NCBI GenBank assembly: GCA_020438105.1
Contig: JAGQVE010000002.1
Coordinates: 124,001-188,000 of the forward strand
Source: Bacteroidales bacterium
GTDB taxonomy: Bacteria; Bacteroidota; Bacteroidia; Bacteroidales; JAADJA01
DNA: 64,000 nt
Direction of reading: 5' to 3'
In this document: piece after piece, positions 34,646 through 43,399 of the stretch
Layout: every line of letters starts with the position of its first letter
Numbering within the stretch: the first letter of the stretch is position 1
Made by a program: the position numbers and the translations under genes
The notes under the pieces: model-generated
What the model saw: only the letters and a program-made list of their open reading frames with translations
Told to the model about the DNA's origin: nothing
The model's database searches: none

Positions 34646-37600
34646 ATGAAATACAAATTTACTTTTCTCATATTTATAATTTCCATTTTCTTTTTCAAAA
34701 CGGGATTTCCCCAGGAAACAGTAATTGAGGGCAAAATAGATTACGCTGGTCTTAAAACCGAACAAGTCACGCCTGAACAATCAATTACTTACTTAATGGC
34801 AGTTGGGCAGCAAATTAATTTGCAATATCAGTTACCAATGGTAAGACATGAGATTGAGGTTACAGATGCAAACTTTAACATAGAATCTCAACTTATTGAA
34901 TCCTCTTTTATTCCTTGCTCTGAAGCTGAAAATGCTTTTATTCAGAATTCGGGCTATAATTTACCGGAGATTCATATTTCAGGCAATTCATTTACCGATA
35001 GAAAAAATAAGAAAGCTTATATCGAATTTATTCCTATTAGATTTAATTACGAAACCGGCAAATTTGAAAAACTGATTTCTTACCACATTAATGTTGAAAT
35101 AACTTCCGCACCAGACCAACGATCTGCTCAAAAAATGATGTGGGCCGAAGAATCTGTATTAGCACAGGGCTTTTGGTATAAATTCAGTGTTATAAAATCC
35201 GGAATTTATAAACTGAGCTTCAGCGATCTGCAAGCGGCCGGCATTGACCCGTCAGGCATCGATCCTAAACAAATTCAGCTTTTTAGCAATGCCGGCTATA
35301 TGCTGCCCGAAGCCAACGATGAGCTCAGGCTGGATGATCTTTATGAAATTCCAATTTTTGTTTCAGGTGAAAACGATGGCTCTTTCGACAATGAAGATTA
35401 TATCCTATTTTATGGACTAAATCCAAATCAGGTGCAAAACGTGTTGGGATTTATGCTATATGACATGAATCTCTATGATGAACATAATTACTATTTCCTA
35501 ACTTTTGATCAAAATAATGGAAAACGGATTGAAACTGTTCCCTCAAGCAGTTCTTCACCCAGCCATCACATAAGTAAATTTAACGATTACCGGTTTTTTG
35601 AGGAAGATAATATTAACCTGATAGAATCAGGTAAAACCTGGTATGCCGATGAGTTTGGTGAGCAATTGAACAGATCATACAGTTTTCAATTTCCCGAAAT
35701 AATTAATGATGAAAATGTTGTGGTAAAAGTAGGTTTGGCTAACCGCACCTATGTAAACGATAATGTGGTAATTAAAATAAATGACCAGATCAATGATACG
35801 CTTACCCTAACTTCTGTTACAACTTCGTCAACCAAATATGCACAGGTAAAGAAAAAAACATACACCTTCACCACTGAAAATAACGATATTAATGTTGACC
35901 TCACCTATAATCCGGCAGATAATAGTGCCCGAATGTGGCTTAATTATATCTATGTAAATGCTATTTCAAACCTTAAACTTGTTAATGGTCAAATACAATT
36001 CAGAGAGCTTACCAGTGTAAATGATGGAGCTGTTACACAATTTACCGTGAGTAACACTAATGAAGAAACGCTAATTTGGGAGGTAACCGATTATTTGAAT
36101 CCAACTGAGATTGCATCTGAATTTAGTGATAATTCAACAATGTTTATCGTTGAAACCAATGAGTTAAGGGAGTTTGTAGCTTTTGACGGAACAAATTATT
36201 TCACTCCCGAGTTTGTTTCACAAGTACAAAATCAAAACATACACTCCCAGGGGCCGGTTGATTATGTAATGGTTGTATACCCTGAATTTATGGAGCAAGC
36301 CCTGAGGCTCAAGGCAATTCACGAAGATTATAATAATTTTAGTGTTCTGATTGTTACCCCGGAGGAAGTCTATAATGAGTTTAGTTCAGGTAAACAGGAT
36401 CCCACTGCCATAAGAGATATGATGAAGATGTTTTATGACCGGTATCCCGGTAACGAGCCCCGATATTTATTGTTATTCGGTGATGGATCATACGACCCAA
36501 AAGACAGGATTGAACATAACACCAACTTTATCCCTACTTTTCAAACTGAGGACTCCTGGATAACTGCACAGAGTTACGTTATCGACGATTACTTTGGTTT
36601 GCTTGATGAAGATGAGGGCGACGATGCAATTGGTTATCTTGACATAGGTATTGGCAGGTTACCTGTTCAAACCCAGGAAGAGGCAGAGATTGTTGTGGAT
36701 AAAATTGAAAGATACATGCAGCCGGGCGATCAGTCATTTGGCGATTGGCGCACGAGGATATGTGTTATTGCTGATGACGAAGACGGGAATCTTCACCTTG
36801 AACAAGCTGACAGTATTGCAAGCGTTAATGGCGACATTCCTCTAACCTATAATAAAAACAAAATTTACCTGGATGCTTTTCCGCAGGAATCAACTCCTAG
36901 TGGTGATAAATATCCGGAGGTAGTTGACGCTTTAAATAAGGAGGTTAACGAGGGTGCATTAATTGTAAACTATATAGGGCATGGAGGAACAGGCGGATGG
37001 GCACATGAGCGTATATTGCAGCAAAATGATATTTTGGGTTGGAAAAATGGAAATCATTTACCGGTTTTTATTACTGCAACCTGCGAATTCAGTCGGTTTG
37101 ACGAACCGGAAATAGTGTCCGGGGGCGAGTTGGTGATTCTTAATCCAAACGGTGGTGGCGTTGCGCTTTTCACTACTACAAGGTTGGCTTACTCTCAATC
37201 AAATTTCCGGTTAAACCTGAGATTGTTTAGCAGGACATTTACCCCGGTAAACGGTGAAATGCCATATCTTGGTGACTTGATTCGAGAATCAAAACCGCCG
37301 GGGCAATTAACTACCAGAAATTTTGTGCTACTCGGTGATCCGGGTGTAAAAATGGCTTACCCATTACATAACATCAATACGCTTACTGTTGATGGACATA
37401 CTGCAATGAGTTTTGTTTCGGATACACTTAAAGCCATGCAGAAAGTAATAATAACAGGAGAAATTACTGATCTGAGCGACAATCCTGTAAGTTCATTCAA
37501 TGGCGAAATTCTGCCGGTTTTATATGACAAAACCACCATATATAAAACCATTGGTAATGATAACTCAAGTTATCCGGTGGAATTCGAAAATCAGGATAAA

Positions 37601-38443
37601 ATTGTTTGGAAAGGAAAAGCCAAAGTTACTGATGGGAAATTTACATTTACTATGGTGGTTCCCAAAGATATTGCACTTGAATACGGCGATGCCAAAATTA
37701 GTTATTATGCCTATTCTGATATTGCCGATGCTTTCGGTTCATATGAAATAATTCTGGGTGGAATATATGAAGATGCTGCTGCTGACCAGGTTGGTCCTGA
37801 AATTGACCTTTACATCAATGATCTGGATTTTGTCTCAGGTGATCTCACTCATGAAAATCCGGTATTATTGGCTTTTTTGAATGACGAAAATGGAATCAAC
37901 ATTTCTGCAAATGGCATTGGTCATGATATTACACTCATCATGAATGACAATCATGCGGAAGTTATGAATCTCACAGATTATTTTGAGCCTACGATCGACA
38001 ATTATCAAAAAGGTGAACTTTCGTTTCCCTTTTATAACCTGCCCGACGGAGATTACACCCTAACTTTAAAAGCCTGGGACAATTTCAATAACTCTTCAGA
38101 GAAATCAATTGCATTCAGGATCAATACCAGTGCTGATCTGGACCTTTATAATGTAATGTGTTTTCCCAATCCATTTACCGACCACACCACATTCTCCTTC
38201 TCGCATACCAAGCCGGGTGCTAAACTAAATGTGGTGATGGAAATATATAATGGATTCGGCAAGTTTGTACTTTCCTACGAAACCACTTTATATTCTTCGG
38301 GGACAAAAATGGATTTTCTTGATTGGAACGGAAGGGATATAAATGGAAATAAAATTCCGAAAGGCATTTACATTTACACACTGGTTGTTACAGATGAAGC
38401 TGGTGATGTAAGCAGAAGCCAACAAAAATTCATAATCAGATAA
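34646..38443 (+). CDS. porU: PorU-type T9SS sortase, copy 2 (tandem paralogue)
   Basis: 1265 residues from the ATG at 34646; an in-frame TTG at 34637 would add three codons. The domain order is the same as the preceding gene. The catalytic residues are kept: His779 in NYIGHGGTGG and Cys813 in FITATCEFSRFD. The C-terminal domain is of sorting type (NVMCFPNPFTDHTTFSFS to GIYIYTLVV). The two proteins align over their whole length but differ widely in the N-terminal half, so the duplication is old. The next gene begins on its stop codon (TAATG). Confidence 0.88.
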   Translation: MKYKFTFLIFIISIFFFKTGFPQETVIEGKIDYAGLKTEQVTPEQSITYLMAVGQQINLQYQLPMVRHEIEVTDANFNIESQLIESSFIPCSEAENAFIQNSGYNLPEIHISGNSFTDRKNKKAYIEFIPIRFNYETGKFEKLISYHINVEITSAPDQRSAQKMMWAEESVLAQGFWYKFSVIKSGIYKLSFSDLQAAGIDPSGIDPKQIQLFSNAGYMLPEANDELRLDDLYEIPIFVSGENDGSFDNEDYILFYGLNPNQVQNVLGFMLYDMNLYDEHNYYFLTFDQNNGKRIETVPSSSSSPSHHISKFNDYRFFEEDNINLIESGKTWYADEFGEQLNRSYSFQFPEIINDENVVVKVGLANRTYVNDNVVIKINDQINDTLTLTSVTTSSTKYAQVKKKTYTFTTENNDINVDLTYNPADNSARMWLNYIYVNAISNLKLVNGQIQFRELTSVNDGAVTQFTVSNTNEETLIWEVTDYLNPTEIASEFSDNSTMFIVETNELREFVAFDGTNYFTPEFVSQVQNQNIHSQGPVDYVMVVYPEFMEQALRLKAIHEDYNNFSVLIVTPEEVYNEFSSGKQDPTAIRDMMKMFYDRYPGNEPRYLLLFGDGSYDPKDRIEHNTNFIPTFQTEDSWITAQSYVIDDYFGLLDEDEGDDAIGYLDIGIGRLPVQTQEEAEIVVDKIERYMQPGDQSFGDWRTRICVIADDEDGNLHLEQADSIASVNGDIPLTYNKNKIYLDAFPQESTPSGDKYPEVVDALNKEVNEGALIVNYIGHGGTGGWAHERILQQNDILGWKNGNHLPVFITATCEFSRFDEPEIVSGGELVILNPNGGGVALFTTTRLAYSQSNFRLNLRLFSRTFTPVNGEMPYLGDLIRESKPPGQLTTRNFVLLGDPGVKMAYPLHNINTLTVDGHTAMSFVSDTLKAMQKVIITGEITDLSDNPVSSFNGEILPVLYDKTTIYKTIGNDNSSYPVEFENQDKIVWKGKAKVTDGKFTFTMVVPKDIALEYGDAKISYYAYSDIADAFGSYEIILGGIYEDAAADQVGPEIDLYINDLDFVSGDLTHENPVLLAFLNDENGINISANGIGHDITLIMNDNHAEVMNLTDYFEPTIDNYQKGELSFPFYNLPDGDYTLTLKAWDNFNNSSEKSIAFRINTSADLDLYNVMCFPNPFTDHTTFSFSHTKPGAKLNVVMEIYNGFGKFVLSYETTLYSSGTKMDFLDWNGRDINGNKIPKGIYIYTLVVTDEAGDVSRSQQKFIIR

Positions 38444-39834
38444 TGAACTTTCCCAAAAGCCGGCTTTATCTGATATTCGTATTATTTTCCTTTTTGTTTT
38501 TAGCAACGATAATTGGCCGGGGTCAAAATACATCCTTTATTATCAATGGAATCGTTGCCGATTCCATCACCCATGAACCTATTGAGCAAGTTAATATCAA
38601 ATTAAAAGATACCAAGGGAGGTACATCATCTGATGAATTGGGGAATTTCAGGCTCGGGGTCTCTCAGCTACCTATCATCCTCGAATTCAGCCATGTTTCG
38701 TATCAAACTCAAATATTAAAACTGAATTACCCACCCGAACGGCAAATAATTGTAAAGCTTAAGCCAAAAACAGAAAAGCTTCCTGAACTGGTAGTAACTG
38801 CCCAAAAAATAGATACTATCTACAAGGACCTATTATACTCCGTGCTGGATTATGAATTAACTGATTCAGGAATCATGCTGCTCATCTATAAAGGGAATCT
38901 TACTAATGCTGAATTGTTATATACTGATTTTGATGGCAATAAGATCATTGACCTTCCGGTTCTGCCCGGTAAACCACTGGCATTGTTCAAAGATTGTTTG
39001 AATAATATTCATATTCTCACACGTACACGTGCTTACCAGCTTTATTTCGAAAATAAAAAAATCAAGTTGATGCCGGGTCAGGATATTGATGATTTTAAAA
39101 GTGTAATGGGCTCCTGCTTGTTTAGCTTAAAAAACAAACTTTATTTTGAATATTACAATGAATTCAATTTTGCTAAACTGATATTTTACATCAATACAAT
39201 CGACTCCTCATTTTCGGAGCTGGCTACTATTATCGACCAGGAGAAGTACGATATGCTTGAAGATAATCCTGAGGATTGGATAATATTTGGAGGTGCCTTC
39301 CAAACGCCAAGTTTGGGCGACTTACGTGGTTTGGGTTCGGATGTAAACACCCTTGCTCAAATCCGCAATTTGACGGATGGCACCAGGTTCATTAAAATGG
39401 CTTTTTATACAGAAATTTATGCACCCGTTCTTCCCATAGGTGATTCGGTTTGTGTGTTCAATCATCCCAACAATTGTATTGATTTTTATGATGCTTTTGA
39501 TAGTCTTACGGGGTCAATTCCCATTGACTATCACATAGCGGAAAAAGCAAATCAACTAATTACTTTCGGACGGGCATTTGCTCCGTCAAATAAGTGGCTC
39601 AATGAAATTTACACCGACCCGATAGGAAGAAAGGCGTACACCATTTTTCGGAACATTAACGGCACAAAGGATTTAATAAATATTGACCTGGCAACCGGTA
39701 AAACCCAATATATGCTTACCATTCCTTTTCCTTATGTTCAAAAGATCCAGGTGTACAAAAACTATCTTTATTTTGTGTACAAAGGCTGGGGAAACAATCA
39801 AAAGAAAAAGCTATTCCGTCAAAAAATATTCTGA
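38443..39834 (+). CDS. Exported protein with carboxypeptidase-regulatory-like and beta-propeller regions
   Basis: 463 residues. The signal peptide or membrane anchor spans about residues 9-29. INGIVADSITHEPIEQVNIKL (about 31-51) opens a carboxypeptidase D regulatory-like domain of about 90 residues, common at the front of Bacteroidota outer-membrane proteins. From about residue 115 the sequence has the repeated hydrophobic and DFDGN/NDLI-type turns of a six-bladed propeller. No enzyme motif is seen. Its ATG overlaps the porU copy 2 stop, implying a link with that sortase. The function is unknown. Confidence 0.75.
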   Translation: MNFPKSRLYLIFVLFSFLFLATIIGRGQNTSFIINGIVADSITHEPIEQVNIKLKDTKGGTSSDELGNFRLGVSQLPIILEFSHVSYQTQILKLNYPPERQIIVKLKPKTEKLPELVVTAQKIDTIYKDLLYSVLDYELTDSGIMLLIYKGNLTNAELLYTDFDGNKIIDLPVLPGKPLALFKDCLNNIHILTRTRAYQLYFENKKIKLMPGQDIDDFKSVMGSCLFSLKNKLYFEYYNEFNFAKLIFYINTIDSSFSELATIIDQEKYDMLEDNPEDWIIFGGAFQTPSLGDLRGLGSDVNTLAQIRNLTDGTRFIKMAFYTEIYAPVLPIGDSVCVFNHPNNCIDFYDAFDSLTGSIPIDYHIAEKANQLITFGRAFAPSNKWLNEIYTDPIGRKAYTIFRNINGTKDLINIDLATGKTQYMLTIPFPYVQKIQVYKNYLYFVYKGWGNNQKKKLFRQKIF

Positions 39835-39847
39835 TCGGAAAGATTGA

Positions 39848-42001
39848 TTATTCATCCTCTTTGCGGGCATTAGCTTCTTTATAATCTGTAATATCGCTCA
39901 TTACCCGGTAGGCTTCAAGCAGATAAACATCTTTCTTCAATGTTTTGATCCAGGCATCCATTCTGGCCATTTTAGAAGTATCGGCTAAAATATCGCGTTT
40001 ATCAGCATTCACATAATTAATGGTAAGACCAAGGGTATCTTTGCCAATCCGGTCATATTTTTCACCTTCTTTTTCACGATCATTAATCAGCTTATTGTAT
40101 TCATCGTAATTGAGCGTATAGGAAGAGTTATCGCGAACATCCTGCAACCGTCTGCCATTGGCATCTATCAGGTTAAATACTGAATCGGAAGCGATTCTCT
40201 TTTTACTGATCTCAATAATGTAATCCATGTCGTAGCTGGCATTCCAGGGAGTGTATTCAACTGCAGAAATTTCGTCAAATGGCATGGGGTAATCCAGATC
40301 TTTTTCACCAAAATCCATGTAATTAAAATAGTCCGGCATGATAATATCAGGAGTAACTCCTTTCAGTTGTGTTGCATCACCATTGATTCGGTAAAACTTC
40401 TGAACGGTCATTTTAAGTGATCCCAGTTCCTGCATATTGGCTGGTTTTTTAGGCACCATCCGGTCGAGTTCGGTAAAATTCTGTACTGTACCTTTACCAT
40501 AAGTATGATCATCGCCCATGATAATTGCCCGGTCGTAGTCCTGCATTGCAGCTGCAAAAATCTCGGAGGCCGATGCACTCACCATATTTACCATTACTAC
40601 CAAGGGTTTATCAAACTGGATTCTGGAATCGGTGTCGTCATAAGTTTTTTTAATTCCTCTCCTGCCCTTCGACTGAACCATAGGACCATCTTCGATAAAT
40701 AATCCGGCAATCTTAACAACATCTTCCAATGAACCACCGCCATTATTACGTAAGTCAAAAATCAATCCTACAACATTTTCCTGTTGCAATTTTTCAATTT
40801 CCTTTTTTACATCATCATAACAATTCTTCCCGTTTATCCTCGAAAAATCAACATAAAATGAAGGCAATTTCATATAACCGTATTTATCTCCGGTAGATGG
40901 ATCTGTAATTATAGCTGATTTCGCATAGGTTTCTTCCAAAACCACTACATCACGAACAAGCGTAATATCATTGATGCTTCTATCCGGTTTTTTAATAGTA
41001 AGCGTTACTTTGGTTCCTTTTTTACCACGAATCAGCAACACGGCTTCATCCAAACGCATATCAACCACATCCACCGGCTCCTCGCCCTCCTGTTTTACTT
41101 TTAAAATCAAATCACCAACCTCAAGTTCACCCTGCTTCCACGAAGGGCTGCCCGGAATAATTTTATTTACTTCAATGTATTCATTTTTTTGTGTAAGCTG
41201 TGCTCCAATACCTTCCAACTGACCGCTGAAACGAATATCAAAATTCTCTTTATCCTTGGGTGGAAAATACTCTGAATGCGGATCAAAAACATTTACAAGT
41301 GAATTTACATAAACACTTAAACGATCATTTTCATCAAGCATATTCATCCGATGAAACCAGTCATCATATCTTTTCAAAATCTTTTCACGGGCTGATTGCT
41401 CCAGTTCAGCAAATGATTTTACCACAACGGTATCGCTTTCTTTTACGGCTTTATCCTGCTCCTCTTTCATCTCATGAATTCGTGCCATGGTTTCATATTT
41501 CAATAACAACCTCCAGCGATCTTTTAAGTCATTTTTACTTTTAGCAAATTCAGTTTTATCTGCATCAAATTCATAAAATTCATCCTTATTAAAATCAAAT
41601 GGTTTCGACAAAGCCTCTTTGTAATATTCCTGTGCCTCATTTATTCTTTCATTCAAAACATCAACAGATAAATCAAAAAATGTGAAATCGATGTCGTTCA
41701 TTGCATCATCCAGCGAGTTTTTGTACTGGTCAAACTGGTCAACATCCTCCTGCAGTAAAAAACGTTTTCCGTAATCAAGCCTGTCAATATATAAAGAATA
41801 TGCTTTTTCAGAAAATTCATCATTAATATCACCCGGGTTATAATGGCCATTGTTGATAGCAAAGTTGATCACTTTTACCAGCAGGTCTCTTCTTAATTCA
41901 TCAGTCTCACCTCTGGAAGCAAGTACGATTATACTGAGTGAGATAAGGAGTGTAATCACTACTCCAAAATACCTGAAAGTTCTTTTAGTCATATTTATCA
42001 T
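39848..42001 (-). CDS. C-terminal processing protease (Prc/Tsp, S41)
   Basis: 717 residues; a start at the second Met (41992) is equally possible. A signal or anchor (about residues 10-28) is followed by an N-terminal helical domain and a PDZ domain (about 255-340: GIGAQLTQKNEYIEV). The S41 peptidase domain has FDLRNNGGGSL, Ser477 in SASASE and Lys503 in TYGKGTVQ as the catalytic pair. A Tsp-specific C-terminal region (about 560-717) closes it. It degrades or trims periplasmic proteins. Convergent with the propeller gene; a perfect inverted repeat lies upstream. Confidence 0.92.
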   Translation of the reverse strand: MINMTKRTFRYFGVVITLLISLSIIVLASRGETDELRRDLLVKVINFAINNGHYNPGDINDEFSEKAYSLYIDRLDYGKRFLLQEDVDQFDQYKNSLDDAMNDIDFTFFDLSVDVLNERINEAQEYYKEALSKPFDFNKDEFYEFDADKTEFAKSKNDLKDRWRLLLKYETMARIHEMKEEQDKAVKESDTVVVKSFAELEQSAREKILKRYDDWFHRMNMLDENDRLSVYVNSLVNVFDPHSEYFPPKDKENFDIRFSGQLEGIGAQLTQKNEYIEVNKIIPGSPSWKQGELEVGDLILKVKQEGEEPVDVVDMRLDEAVLLIRGKKGTKVTLTIKKPDRSINDITLVRDVVVLEETYAKSAIITDPSTGDKYGYMKLPSFYVDFSRINGKNCYDDVKKEIEKLQQENVVGLIFDLRNNGGGSLEDVVKIAGLFIEDGPMVQSKGRRGIKKTYDDTDSRIQFDKPLVVMVNMVSASASEIFAAAMQDYDRAIIMGDDHTYGKGTVQNFTELDRMVPKKPANMQELGSLKMTVQKFYRINGDATQLKGVTPDIIMPDYFNYMDFGEKDLDYPMPFDEISAVEYTPWNASYDMDYIIEISKKRIASDSVFNLIDANGRRLQDVRDNSSYTLNYDEYNKLINDREKEGEKYDRIGKDTLGLTINYVNADKRDILADTSKMARMDAWIKTLKKDVYLLEAYRVMSDITDYKEANARKEDE

Positions 42002-42040
42002 TTTGTAATTGGGAAATCATTGTAAACGTGTAAAATTAAG

Positions 42041-42067
42041 CATTACACGAAATAAATACGTGTAATG
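42041..42067. repeat. Perfect inverted repeat in a divergent promoter region
   Basis: CATTACACG (42041-42049) and CGTGTAATG (42059-42067) are exact reverse complements with a 9-nt AT-rich centre. The site lies 40-66 nt before the protease start. It has the shape of an operator. Confidence 0.45.
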
Positions 42068-42181
42068 ATGTTAAATGTTGTTAATCGACCTTATTTTATT
42101 TATGAACCTGCAAATCCACATTTTGTTTACACCGCAATGATTTTAAAGTATTTTTACCACCTAATTCCTTTTGAATAACAT

Positions 42182-43390
42182 ATGCGCACAATTTTCAAAA
42201 TAATCTTTTTCTTTCTCAAGGCACTGGGCCTGTTGATCCTGATGCTGGTACTGGTTTTCGTCATTAAATATATTAGCTGTCCGATTTTTAGTTTTCAGCC
42301 AGGAAAACCTTTTGAAGGAGAATTGATCTACAATCCCTACCAGGACCTGAATCCTAACCATTGGCACAAAGGCAATTTTCAGGTACAATCCAGGGCCTGG
42401 GGTGGCATAACTTCAGGTAGTGGCAATAGTAATGAGGATATTTACAAAGTTTATAAAAATCTTGGCTACGAAATTATTGCAACTTCAGACTATCAGCGGA
42501 TCAATCGTTTTCAGCTAGATGAACCTGGTTATATACCCGTTTACGAGCATGGTTATAGCATTCCGAAAACACATCAGGTATTAATTGGTGCCAACCGGGT
42601 GCTTTGGAAGGATTACCCGTTTTTCCAAACCATTCATAACAAACAAAATATCATCAATAAGCTGCGGCCAGATAACCAATTGATATTTCTTGCACACCCT
42701 AAACTCAGAGATGGCTATACCATCCACGACATGCGGCTTTTGGCTAACTATGATGGCATCGAAGTGCTGAATAATTACCGCACTTCAAATGAGCATTGGG
42801 ACGCAGCTTTATCGGCAGGTAATTACGTTACCCTGATTGGCAACGATGATGCACATGACATATCAAATCCTGACGAAATCGGACATCATTGTACCTTGAT
42901 CAATAGTCCCGGTTTAAGCCAACAAAATATTATTAAAGAATTAAAATCAGGCCGGTCAATTGGTGTAAAAATCTGGCGCCCCTTAGGTGAAACAATGGAA
43001 GCAAAGATAAAACGTACAAGCACCCTGCCTGTTTTGAAAAAAGCCCAACTTGAGGACCATGAATTCCTTATTGAAACTGACTCAGTTATCAGGGAAGTTA
43101 GATTTATTGGTCAGAACGGCGAATTGTTAAAGACTTCGGTTTTACCTTTTTCAGCAGTTTATACTTTTACGGATAAAGATTCGTATGTAAGAGCTGAGAT
43201 TGAATTTGAAAACCAAATTACCTTTTACCTGAATCCTGTTTGTCGTTATGATGGTAATAGTCCTGCTAAAATGAAAGCACCCGAAATTGATTTATACCGT
43301 ACCTGGCTTCTCCGGGTAATCGGGTTTGCAACATTAGGGTTTCTCCTGGTAAATTACCTAAAATTAAGAAAAAGAAGGAAAATGGCTTAA
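42182..43390 (+). CDS. Membrane-bound PHP-like protein with altered metal motifs
   Basis: 402 residues with a membrane helix at about residues 8-30, a soluble domain, and a second helix near the C-terminus (about 372-390). The soluble part resembles the PHP (polymerase and histidinol phosphatase) metallo-fold. FLAHP (His172) and LIGNDDAHD (Asp222, Asp223, His225) are kept. The first motif, normally HxH, reads QVQ (residues 67-69), and the second reads TSDYQ where TDH is usual. Hydrolase activity is therefore doubtful; a binding role is possible. It is convergent with infB. Confidence 0.65.
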   Translation: MRTIFKIIFFFLKALGLLILMLVLVFVIKYISCPIFSFQPGKPFEGELIYNPYQDLNPNHWHKGNFQVQSRAWGGITSGSGNSNEDIYKVYKNLGYEIIATSDYQRINRFQLDEPGYIPVYEHGYSIPKTHQVLIGANRVLWKDYPFFQTIHNKQNIINKLRPDNQLIFLAHPKLRDGYTIHDMRLLANYDGIEVLNNYRTSNEHWDAALSAGNYVTLIGNDDAHDISNPDEIGHHCTLINSPGLSQQNIIKELKSGRSIGVKIWRPLGETMEAKIKRTSTLPVLKKAQLEDHEFLIETDSVIREVRFIGQNGELLKTSVLPFSAVYTFTDKDSYVRAEIEFENQITFYLNPVCRYDGNSPAKMKAPEIDLYRTWLLRVIGFATLGFLLVNYLKLRKRRKMA

Positions 43391-43399
43391 TGCCTGGAT

